Below the pieces are notes generated by a model. That model saw nothing but the letters and a program-made list of their open reading frames with translations. It made no database searches and was not told the origin of the DNA. DNA of 64,000 bases. It comes from Triticum aestivum (Eukaryota > Streptophyta > Magnoliopsida > Poales > Poaceae). The stretch's first letter is position 1; every line of letters starts with the position of its first letter. Of the stretch, positions 44,240-56,000 are shown piece by piece. Position numbers and translations under genes: made by a program. The stretch is from NCBI RefSeq assembly GCF_018294505.1, contig NC_057801.1:842402807-842466806 (forward strand), in the 5' to 3' direction.

Positions 44240-45640
44240 CCCGCGTCCCTGCGCCCCGCTGCCCCTGCTTTGTCTGCTGCCGTTGCCGTTGTGCTGCTTG
44301 TGCTTGTCACTGCTGCTCCTGCTGCTTGTTGCTCCTGCCGCTGCTAGTGCCTCCAGCTCCTGCTGCTTGCATCGCGTATAAATCTACTGTGGACGGATTT
44401 TCCTATTTGACGAATTTTGCGTCAAGTTGTCGGGGCGCCGCACATGCAATCGACCGTGACGGGCCGGCCCAGTTAAAAGCGCCACATGCATTACAATGAT
44501 CCCGGTTTTAGGAACGTTCTGGAAGGTTCCAGCTGGTTTTTACGATTTTGGGAACCTTCTATCAGGTTCCTGAACCGGATTTCTACTTTTATTTTCTGTT
44601 TCTTTTTTCATTTCCGTTTTTTTCTTTTTTCCCCGTTTCAGTTTTCTTTAGCCTACTTTTTCGTTTTTCTTTATCATTTTTTTCATTTTCATTTTTTTCA
44701 TTTTTCTGATTCTTGTTTTCTTTTCTTTTCTTCCATTTTTATTTTATTTCAGTTTCCTTTTTTCTTTTTCTGCAATCTACAGAAATCCAAAAAAAGTTTA
44801 GACCTTCAAATATTTGTTCGCTTCTTATACAAGAAACGTTCCAAAATTTTAGATATAGAATGTCCAATTTTCAAATGTTCACAATTATTTAAAATACTCA
44901 TGTTTTGAAACTTTTTTTGTAAATTCAAAAAAAGTTCTCACTTTCAAGATTTTGTTCACAAATTAAAAAAATGTTCATGTTGCCGAAACATTTTTAAAAA
45001 TGTTCCCACTTCCAAATTTTGTTCACAAAGAAACACGAACATGTTTTGTAAATTCAAAAAATGTTCAGAATTAAAAAAATGTTCCAGTTTTCCAAATTTG
45101 TTCACAAATTCAGAAAAATGTTCGTGCTTTGGAAAAGTATGATATCTTCGAAAAGTGTTATCGTTTTCAATTTTAGTTCATGATTTTCGAGAAATGTTTG
45201 TATCTTTTTTATAATTGTTCATAATTTCAAAAAATGTTCCCACTTTCAAAGTTTGTTCACAAGCAAACATGAACATATTTCGTAAATTTAAAAAATGTTC
45301 AGGATGATAAAAATGTTCCAGTTTTCCAAATTTGTTCACAAATTCAGAAAAATGTTCGTGCTTTGGAAAGGTATCATATCTTTGTAAAGTGTTGTTGTTT
45401 TCAATTTTTGTTCCCGATTTTCAGAAAATGCTTGTATCTTTTTTAAAATTCTTCATAATTTCAAAAAATGTTCTCAATTTTTATTTTGTTCCTTTTTTTA
45501 AAAATAGAATCCCAAAGAATATTCACATTGTCAGAAAATGTTCAAGGGTTTAAATTATTTTCACAATTTTGAAAATGTTTGTGTTTCAAAATATATTTAC
45601 CTTTTTCAAAAAGAAATCAATTTCGAAATTTCAAAAAAGG
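44240..45640. other. GC-rich flank and AT-rich degenerate repeat
   Basis: 44240-44490 is the CTG-rich partner of 17441-17623 across the insertion. 44500-44580 has GGAACGTTCTGGAAGGTTCC-type inverted repeats. 44580-45640 is a TTC/AAATTTTGTTC-rich repeat in which a segment near 45030-45180 recurs at 45250-45400. No gene. Confidence 0.4.
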
Positions 45641-45649
45641 TTTCGACCT

Positions 45650-48446
45650 TGTTGTTGCTTATAGTTCGTATAGGACAATCTCCCATTCAGACATAGACAC
45701 CCAGGAGTTATTGTTGGCAAGCGACCTTGTTCACTTACAGGAGATACTTGGTTCGCTGCGCGCTCGCAATATATTTGGTGAGCGACCTCACCAACACTCT
45801 AGTTTTTAGGAATTTTTGCGAAAGTTCAGTTTTTAGGGATCCCACTGTTGCCGCTCGCTGCGCGCCGCTGCCTGCCGCATATCTCGGACACACGCTACGG
45901 CCCATGTGGCCGGCTTGTGTCAGCTAGCCCAATTAGATTATGGGTAATTGGAGTTTAGTTAGGGAATAATTAGTGGTTAGATTAGTCTATGTACAAATGA
46001 CATGTGGCCCCACTAGTTTAATTAGTTTAGCTAATTTTTATTAGTACATGTGAAACTTACGTGTGGGCCATTTGACACTGGACCCCACTATCATCCACTA
46101 TGGCTAGCCCATAGTGGGTATAAAAGGTATTTGCTGTTTTATTTCGAATTATTAAGTAAATCCTGACAATTCAGAAAATCTTATAAACTTTGGAAATTCA
46201 TATAAAATAAACCGTAATTCTGATAAAAATAACTTATATATAAAAAATGATTAAAAAAGACGAATCCGAATACGCCATCCACATACCTGTCACATGCCCC
46301 CAACATAGCAAACATTGAACCTTCCCCTTCGGATTGTCTGACCGATAATTGCCTGCAACCGGGAAAATATTCCCGGATATTTCCCCGCTTCGTCTATAAC
46401 ACATAGTATTGCATTAGGCCACCCCTAGCATAGCATATCACCATGTCATGCATTGTGCTGCATCTCCGTGCTTTATATTTACTGTTTCCTTCCTCTCTTC
46501 TCTACTGTAGACCCCGAGACGGACGCTGACGCCGCTGGTTACGACTACACCATAGATGACCAGCCCCTTTCAACAGAGCTTCCAGACATGCAAAACCCCC
46601 TTGATCATTCGTATATCGCCCATTTTTTCTCTCTCGTGCTTGCATTAGATTTTGCTACTGTATTCGATAGCTCCTATTCTGATGCATAGCCTGATTTTGT
46701 AACCTGTTGTTGATACTTTACCTGTTATCCTATATGCTTAGTATAGGCTGGTTAGTGATCCATAAGTGGCTTCACACCCTTGTCCTTGTTGCCATGCTTT
46801 ACTACCGGTGACTCGATTAGTGTGATTGATGTACTTGGACCGAATACACCACCAGTACCCCCTTAGTTGTACAACCCCGCAGGGCTAATATCGAGTGTCG
46901 AGGTTGATGCCTCGTATCCTACTTCCGATGATATCTTTGTAGTGTAGCACATCGAGTGTGGTTAGCCGAGGGTGATTCCTCACTCACCACTCCTAGTGAT
47001 GTCTCTGTCGTGCAGCTCCTCAAGAGTGAACCCATCGAGGGCGATTCCTTTAAGTTGACCTTGACATTTTACCTCAGGTGTACTAAGGGTGATTCATCTG
47101 AGTTCTCCTTGATGGTATGGACCCACTACTACTTTAACCGTTCCCTGTTAATTGTTACTGCGGGACTGAAGGGACAGGTGGTACTACCCCATAGAGGTGG
47201 ACATGAGTTCTCGATAGTCTCTTGATAAGTCGGCTCGGCCCCAAGGGTGCCCGCGAGACTTATTGACGCGGCATGACCGGGCAGGCAGAGAGCGTCCTAG
47301 CAGAGGGATGGGCCTGACCCTTGTCGTATGACCGCGAGACGGGGCGGCAGGAGCACTGATCATCACCAAGAGCTCCCAACACATTAATGGGTTTGGATAT
47401 GTGATCTGAGTAGGCCTCTGGCCTTTTCGCACTAACCACCATGCAAGATAAGTTATGGCACTCGCGTCGTACGATTCACAGTTCATAGATGTGAGCTGAT
47501 TGTTGGGTGGACGGTAACCGTCTGTGCTTATATAAGGAGGTGGCCCAAGTCCCAGGTCAGTCGCGCAACACTCAGGAGTTCTTAGGACGATTGTCCCATG
47601 ACCCCTTCGCACTTAGGATTTAGAATAGCGTGTTGGCCTATCTGTTGAGCTTATGTAGGACTACGACGTGTCGATCTGCCGAGGTCGGGCATGACCCGAT
47701 AAAGTGTGTCCGGCCGGAGTTAATCAACGGTGTTGGGTAAGTTGGTGCACCCCTGCAGGTAAGTAATCTATTCGAATAGTCGTGTCATCGGCAAGGGGGG
47801 AGAGGAAGGATCTCTGGGCATTACTATATATATTATATGTTACTCTACTCTCTTCTGTTGCTACAAGACGCTGCAAGATGCTAGTCTTCAATAAGCTAGG
47901 CCTTCCCCTCTATTATGGCAATTCTGCACTATAGTCCACAAATATAACCCCTTCCCTTTGATACGGATGCATACTTCACATAGATATGATGTAAGACTTG
48001 CGAGTACTTTGGATGAGTACTCACGGTTGCTTTGCTACCTTTTTCCCCTATCCGGTTGTTGTGGCCAAATGACGGAGCCCCAAAGCAGGCTGATCCCGTT
48101 GATGACTACTACTACCCCGATAGAGCCTACTACTATATGGAGACTGGCGACCAGGAGAAATTAGGAGGCCCCAGGCAGGAGGTCTGTGCCTTTTCGATCT
48201 AGATATAGTTGTTTTGCTAGCCTTACTGACGCAAACTTGTCTATTTATGTCTTTACTAAGATATTGTTGCTTTTGCTGACTTACGTATTCGGATCCTCGT
48301 GGCCCTGACTTGTAATATAAAGCTTTATGTTTGAATTTGTGTCTAGAGTTGTGTTGTGATACCTTCCCGTGGGTCTCTGGGCTTGACCGTGCATGTTTAC
48401 GTGTATGATTAGTGCACGCTCGAGTCGGGGGGGGGGGGGGGCATCA
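45650..48446 (-). mobile_element. Probable single long LTR of a gypsy-type element
   Basis: The right end, read on the minus strand, starts TGTGATGCCCCC, resembling the TGTGACGCCCCC starts of long Triticeae gypsy LTRs, and the body matches the composition and motifs I recall for those LTRs. No coding sequence follows on either side, so it is a solo or truncated LTR. The left edge is not fixed and no TSD was found. A tract of about 14 G (near 48428-48441) lies close to its end. Confidence 0.4.
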
Positions 48447-48473
48447 CAATTTATAACAAGGCAAATACAATTA

Positions 48474-49400
48474 TATTTGTATTGATATATGTTTATGATA
48501 TTATAGTTGCAAGTTCTTCACAAGGTGCTACTAATGCTCTTCTGCCTGATCTATGTTTAGAATTTGCTCTAAAGGATCTTGGTAATCTACACTTCTTCCT
48601 AGGTATTGAAGCTAAGAAGGTATAAGATGGCATAGTGTTGAGTCAAGAAAAATATGCTACTGAACTTCTAACTCGTATGGGGATGAAGGACCCTAAGCAT
48701 TCACCTACGCCATTATCTTCCTCGGAAAAACTTTCAGCTTTTGACGGAAAACCACTTATGGAAGAAGAAAGCACTAGATATGGAAGTACCGTGGGAGCTT
48801 TGCAGTATTTAACATTGACACTGCTAGACATATCTTTTGTTGTCAATAAGGTTTGCCAATATCTGCATGCACCTACTATTGAACACTGGACAACAGCCGA
48901 AAGAATTATAAGATATGTAAAACACATGATAAGTTTAGGTCTGCAGTTCAGACGCTCTAATTCTACTCTTGTTAGTGCCTTTTTTATGCTGACTGGGCAG
49001 GATGTATTGATGATAGAAAGTCAACCGGAGGATTTTCAGTATTCTTTGGCTCTAATCTTATTTCCTGGAGTGCCATGAAAAAGGCTACAATGTCAAGATC
49101 AAGCACAGAAGCCGAGTACAAAACTCTAGCAAATGCTACTGCTGAAATTATTTGGTTAGAATCATTGCTTCATGAGTTCGGAATCAAGCAACCTCGTACA
49201 TCATGTTTATGGCGTGACAATTTAGGAGCAACCTATCTTTCTGCAAATTCAGTGTTTCATGGCAGAACCAAATACATTGAGATTGAGATTGATTTTTATT
49301 TTAGTGCGTGAAAGAATTGCAGAGAAGAAATTGGACATAAGGTTTATTCGTTCCAAAGATCAAGTGGCGGACGGTTTTACTAAAGCCTTTTCAGTCTAGC
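48474..49400 (+). pseudogene. Copia RT/RNase H remnant
   Basis: Reads [13 protein letters not shown] (the active site YVDD changed to YVYD), then [17 protein letters not shown], a stop, then [34 protein letters not shown], and in other frames [20 protein letters not shown] and [14 protein letters not shown]. Several stops and frameshifts make it a pseudogene. Confidence 0.85.
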
Positions 49401-49638
49401 CATTGAAGAATTCAAGAGAAATCTGAATTTAGGAGTTGAGATTAAGGGAGGGTGTTGCAAATAATTTAAATCTTATTGTAATTTCATCTATCTCTATCTC
49501 TTCTCCTTCATCGTAGATTCGTAGCTGATGCACGAGAGTTGTATCCTAGCGATGAACTCCTTGTACTGCACGGCATATTGCCCAAGATCAATATATATCG
49601 ACGCGGCTCTCCTCCTGAAGAGTAGGAACACGCTTCCA
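48474..49638 (+). mobile_element. 5'-truncated Ty1/copia retrotransposon with 3' LTR
   Basis: The copia RT-RNase H end is readable in broken frames, followed by the polypurine tract AAGGGAGGG and a short LTR-like sequence 49453-49638 starting TGTTGCAAAT. Everything upstream of the RT active site is missing. It lies just downstream of the CBP60-FLZ gene. Confidence 0.75.
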
Positions 49639-49738
49639 ACCAAATAATATTAATTGGGTATACCATGAGCTTGGGCTTGTGCCCTTTCCCTACCCACCAC
49701 TAATTGGTGACCCAGGGGCGTACATGATGACCCCTACT

Positions 49739-50051
49739 CTACCCATCCGGGTCTGGTGCCCATGGGCGCGTGCACCGGTGGGTCATAGACCTCGCCGTGC
49801 ACTTTTTCTTCCGCTCGTCATGCGTTATGTGCTGCTGCCGGCACTCCATGCTGCAGAACGCTGCGTCGCTGAAATTCGTATGCGACAGATCAGTACGTTA
49901 GCTAGTGGTACTACTTTGCCATGGATGCATGCAAAGAACGGACGGCACACATACTTGTACATGAAGAGGTCGTGGCCGAGGAAAACAAGGCAGCCGCAGA
50001 GGACGCAGTCAACACTGAAGTGCGGTGCTTTGCGGATCAGGTGCTGTACGG
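49739..50051 (-). CDS. FLZ zinc-finger exons (13 and 14 of the CBP60 gene, or the end of a separate FLZ gene)
   Basis: Exon 13 (50051-49955) follows a good acceptor (TTTTTATCCAG) and ends at donor GTATGTG; exon 14 starts after ATTTCAG. The intron falls inside the zinc finger between FMYK and NDAAFCS, where known FLZ genes also have an intron. Cys pattern C-x2-C ... FCSMEC fits FLZ (DUF581). If separate, the start would be upstream in frame, but the extra residues (LAMSAVYLLGLISCFYP) look like a translated polypyrimidine tract. Confidence 0.7.
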
Positions 50052-53000
50052 CTGGATAAAAACACGAAATCAAACCAAGGAGGTAAACCGCCGACATGGC
50101 AAGTCCAGTTAACATGAGGCCTGAGCCCAAGCAGTCAGAACATGAAACATAAATCAAAATGGGTAATTAGTAGCACAAGTTTACTTAAATTGGGTACAAA
50201 TGTGAAAAATCTACTAAAATCGTGTAATTTCTGTCACAATCGTGAAAATAGGGGGTAAAAAGTGGAATTAAATCGATTTTTTTTGCTTATTACTTTATGA
50301 AAAAATATCATACAAGGACTACAAATTTTTAAGTAAATTGTATGAGAAGTCATGCTCGAACAAGAAGATTAATAAAAACTTGTACCTTTCCCTTGGCGAA
50401 CTCTCACAAGAAATGGGCTAGTGATTCCTTCTTGAACACTCTCTTCTCTTAAATTTGTAATCTTAACACCCATCTTGAATTTTCCAGTCCTCGCATGGGA
50501 GGAGGAAGTATGGAAATTGACATTACCAAGGTCTGCCCCTCCCTCGGCCAGTGTCAAGACACGGTCACCTCCCAAGGCTGTTGGTTCTTCTACAGATTGT
50601 GGATGCACTAGGCAGGCACTGAACTCCTCTGATGTCCAATAATCTCGACCTTCGTCATTGAAATCACCATGAAGTAGTACGATCTCCACCGAAGCTGAGG
50701 ACAGTGGACCAGATGTGACTACTAGATTGTTCTCATCATACAAAGCTACCTTTAAAAGATTTCCATCCTCTGATTTGATCTGTTCCCGTGTGTAGTAGTC
50801 ATTGCACACCCTATTGACAAATCGCAGTTGATATCTGGCATTCCTTTGCTTCTTAACTGGTGGCCTGAAAATGTTAAGCATGTTAATAACAGTTAATAAG
50901 ATGGTTGTCGTGATAGACCACCGGCCAATGTGATTTTGTCGATTTCCAACTAAAGAATTGTAAACTTCTTCTAAAAAAAGATAAAGCCTTGGATTAGCAA
51001 ACACACCCATCATCTGAATCATATGGCTTAATGAGCCGAATGAGAACACCTCGCCTCTGAGGAGTTTGTGTCGATCGACTCGTAATACTGGTAACCATCT
51101 TCCAAACAGAATCACCATATGAAATACTCGCCAGTAACTTATCGGCTTTATCCATGACACGCATACCGGGTAAACTTTCTCTATTAAACCTTGATTGTGT
51201 GCTATATAGTGGCATGAGCTGATCAAGAAAGGTCCGGTGTTTCTTCAGCTCCACATGAGGCTCATCCCATTGAATTAGTACTTGATTACATCTAAAGGAT
51301 GCATCTAAATCTACAGAAAAGTTACACAAGATAGTCACTGTTTAGCTTAGCACAAGCCCTTTGATTTAATGCAGTATGGTTCTAACAAAAATTCCCGCAA
51401 ATGTGCTTCATCTTTTATCCTATAGCGCATGAATTTGGGAAACCATATTGAAACAAAAAAATGTTGACAATCAGCACACACATTTACATATTTAACACAG
51501 TTCGAGCTGGGACTTCTGAATTCGGAATTTGAGGTGAGAGCATGTGTTTTAGTTTTGTCATATCATGCTATTGCAGGGCCGATTGTAATGTCTTCTTGAT
51601 ATTTATGTATTACCCTTTATTAGAAAATCCGACCTATCAATTTTATTGGTGCAACATTCAGTAATTTAGCCACTCACATGCACAACAAACAGTTTTTGAA
51701 ACAAAGATACAACAAATAGTGACCCAATTAACCTCTTATTCTATTCATTTTTTTCATTTTTATTGCCCCTATTAGTCCCTTTGTGTTGAAACAGGGTAGG
51801 GTGAGGAAAAGAAGAAATAACTGACATGAGTGTCCAACATGTTAACTTAGTGAACTTCACTAAAGAATCAGTGAGAGTGGTATGTTACTCCCTCCGATCC
51901 ATATTAATTGCGCTTACTTAGTATAGCTTTCTACTAAAGTTGTACTAAGTCAGTGTCCATTAATTCCGATCAATGGGAGTACAAAAAAATGTAATTGCGA
52001 GAATGAATATGTACAAGCATGGGGCAAATTTTAGGAACTGAGTAAAGTATAGGGTAAACTTATTCATGTGCAAATTAAGAAACATAAACAAACAAACATA
52101 TTATTGTTATGATGAATAGCATTAGTAGTTTGTACTCGGCAAGGACATAAGCCCAAAATTACTAAGGCAACACATACATATGCTACCATAATGACTATTT
52201 AAGTTGAAAACAAGCACTATTTGCTTCTAATTTGAACTTACAATACTCTTCAACCGGTAGCTGGACATTCGAACGATTTTCATGTTCAATAATCATCTCC
52301 CCTCCGGGGTTGGTATTCCACTGATTAAAAAACAATAAATGTCAAAAGCGAATTTACAATTTCCTACTCTCTCTGTCTCTATATAAGTGTCACTAATTTA
52401 GTACAACTTTTGTACAAAGTTGTACTAAGTCAGCGGTGCTTATTTTGGCACAGAGGGAGTATGTAATAAAGTAAACCACTTATGGAATTCATTAACACGT
52501 CAAAACAAATTATGGGCTATTGCTCTCTGAGTAATTGCATTTGATGTAATCATTCTAATACCAACGACAGTCAAAAGCTAATGCACACTTAGACAATTGG
52601 TAGTGTGGCCAAACAAACCCAAAATGAAAAGTTTGGGCGTAATAGTCTGTTGCCCCTTAGGATCACACAACCTTTATATATGGGAAAGTAGTGGTGCACC
52701 CAAGTTCGGTGCACCAACGCAATGAAAAGTAAAAAAAATCTGAAACTTTGTGGCATTGATCATGAGAAAATGATTTACAACTTTGCAAAGTTTGGTCGCC
52801 AAATAACATCAAATGATCCCCATACGATCATGGGTGTAGCGAGGGTGCAATCCCTGGGCGTAATGGTCTGTTTCCCCTTAGGATCACACACCCTTTATGT
52901 ATAGGGAAATGATAGTAACTGGACTAGTTGACTGTAATGCATACTGTTGTTATACTGTGGACCCCGAGTCTTATTGTACAGAATAGTAACTCATCAATGC

Positions 53001-56000
53001 ATATCACAGTTACCTGGCCATCCAACAACCCATACCCTGAAAGGTTCGGAAATGTGACTTGAGGAATTGCATTAGGTAAACTAGTGCACTGGTCTTGTCC
53101 ACAGGGAGGTAAAGGTGGACAGTATCCTGGAGGTGATTGTGAACTGTTATCATCTGAAATCATTCATTCATTTGGTGGTACAGGAGGTTTCAAGAAGTAA
53201 CTACTACCTGCTACCTGCAATGGATTCGGCATGCTAGGTTGCATTGAGTGGGTGCTCGTTGACTGCCACAAGATTGGTGTTGGAATATGTTGAGAAGATT
53301 GCTGAATGTTGATGTTTAGGGCTTGCCCTGAATGGGAAAATAGAACATTGGCAGTTTAGCACATAAACTACTGTAAAAAGACAAAGGGAGACCGAAGCAG
53401 AAGGCTTAACCATTTGCCTCAACCATTGGTGGCATGGTAACTGGTGGATAACTAGGTCCATTATCCTCTTCTTCTGTATGCTGCACACGGTCTGGTAGTT
53501 TTCAAGGCAATGAAACTATGGAAATTACATTACCAAATATGGATTTTACACACGAGGATACACTTAACATTTACTTTTACTCTTTGGTGGTAATGGAGGC
53601 TTCAAGTAGTAACTTGTTACCTGCTTTCTGAAATGGACCTTGAATAATAGGTGGTGGCAGACCATGTTGTTCATCTGGACTAACTCTTTTCGGAAATAAA
53701 AAATATAGACTAACTGGGCCTAGACCTGTTAGTGAGCCGCAAACCAGTCATGTTCATGTAAATCATATACTTTAGGGGGGGTGGGGCAGAGAAATAAACA
53801 ATAATTTCTAGCCTTTACCATGTTGTGTTGCGTGGGTGCTAGTTGGATGTACCAGGTTTGGCGCTGGGACTCGAGGAGATGGTTTTTGACCCTTTTTGTT
53901 TGTTGTTGGCTCTGAAAAGAAAACATTTTGCCCTTAACTAGTGTAAACAAGATAAAGGAAGACAATGACAGAAGGTTTCACCATTCCCTCAATCAGAGCT
54001 ATGATCAGTTTTAAGACAATAAATAATTGAGTTTATGAGTAGTTTATGTAACACATCGCATCTCAAAAAAATTCAATCATCTTTTAATACCGAGATTAAA
54101 ATAATTGACAAAATATTCAAAGAAATGACCATTACTTTTTGTCTTGCCTTCCTGCACTTTGAAAGGATTTGATACACCTTCAAGAACTCTTACTCCCGTA
54201 TGCACAGCAAGCCTAACTCCAAGTTTAACTTCCCTTTGTTGCGAATTATCCATAATACTGACACCTTCATGATCACAACTCCCATCAATCAGATTAAATG
54301 TACTGTTTTCCACCAGCCTTTTGATTCCTTTTCGCGGTTTAATTATGCTTTCATCGAACTCCTCTTTAGACCAAAAATCTTGCTTAGGTTCATTAAACGA
54401 TCCTTCAACGAGAACTAGGTCAACTCTTACTGAAGCAAGAGGGTGGTCAGATGGGATTGGATTGGCACCATCGTACATGCCAACTTTTATGTGACCTCCA
54501 CCATCCTCGGTCTCGACAGTGTCCTTTTTGTAAATTGTTCTACTCACACTATTTTCAATTGCTAGTCGAAACTTTGGTGATTGGCTTAGCTGTGATCTGC
54601 ACCAGCACATAACGAAAGATATGTTGAGGTCTGAAAGAAGAGAGCAACAGTGAACTGTTCATATGTCAAAAGCCGCATAAGAAAACCGTAGTAATAAAGT
54701 TGTCGCTCATCTTTTTGTGTGTGGAAAAGTTGTGGCTCATCTTGTGAACTACGTTTTCACTTAATACAAGGGCATCTCTAACTCATCCCCTAAATACCTT
54801 TAGGGGAGGATAAATGTGATTTTCCTCCTCTAAACCGGAATTAAGCGAAGCCCAAAAAACGTTAGTGGAGGAAAACTTTTACTCCGGACAGGCCGTGATG
54901 CTTAAATATACCTGGACAAGCGGTCGCGGAATAAAAAGCCCCATTGAGTTTCGGCTCACCTACCAACACCACCACCGCCAAATTCATGCCGGCACGCCCC
55001 TACCATCATCCACATCCACTCCTTCGCCGATCTGCCGCTGATCATGGCCAGATCCAGCCGCCGCCGCCGCTCCCTGCGGCCCACCCCGGTGCTCGGCCTG
55101 CGGATCCACACCGTCACGAGTGTTGATATGTCGGTGCATCCTACTCCAGCACCGGTGCTTCCTCCTCTCACACAGGCACATCTCGCATCCCCGACCTACC
55201 ACCGTCGCCATAGCCAAAATACATCGGCGTGCACCAGAGCCGGTGGGGGACGTGGGTCACGGAGATCACCGACCACGAAACCGGCAAGCAGCATTGGAGT
55301 CACTCTTTCCACTCCGTGGTGCAGGCGGGCCACGCATACGGTATCAAGACGCTCTAGCTCCACACCATCACTGCCCGACGTAATTTCCACCATGGTCTGC
55401 CGTGGTTGGAGCCAGTCGACCCCTAGGTGGCCATCCCACAGAATTGCGGGAAGACTAGGAGGCCCGTGAGTGCCTCGAGTAAGAGCAAGCTGGCAGGGCC
55501 TACATGGTGGAGCTCTGCCGCCGTGATACGTCTCCAATGTATCATAATTTTTTATTGTTCCATCCTATTATATCATCTGTTTTGGATGTTTTATAACCCA
55601 AGAGACTTGGAGTGCAAGTCAGAAGAGCCACGAGGCGGCGGCAAGGGTGGAGGGCGCGCCGTAGGGGGGCGGGGCGCCCCCTACCTTGTGGACCCATTGG
55701 TGACCTCCTGACCTAGATCTTCCACCTATATATTCACATATATCCCAAAACCCTCAGAAGCATCCACGAAAATAATTTTCCACTGCCGCAACCTTCTGTT
55801 TCTGTGAAATCCCATCTTGGGGTCTTTTTCGGCATCCTGCCGGAGGGGGATTCGATCATGGAGGGCATGTACATCAACTCTATTGCCCCTCCGATGAAGT
55901 GTGAGTAGTTTACCTCAGACCTACGGGTCCATAGCTAGTAGCTAGATGGCTTCTTCTCTCTCTTTGATTCTCAATACCATGTTCTCCTCGATGTTCTTGG

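Noticed and set aside
48428..48441. Poly-G tract as a possible regulatory G-quadruplex
   Set aside because: A single homopolymer run at an LTR end; more likely slippage or a sequencing artefact.
49955..50157. Separate small FLZ membrane protein starting at 50157 with an N-terminal hydrophobic helix
   Set aside because: The hydrophobic stretch is best explained as a polypyrimidine tract before an acceptor at 50052; kept as the alternative to the fusion model.
49739..54596. Two tandem CBP60 genes rather than one
   Set aside because: The linker exons between the domains splice in phase from one domain into the other with no stop or new start; transcript data could still overturn this.
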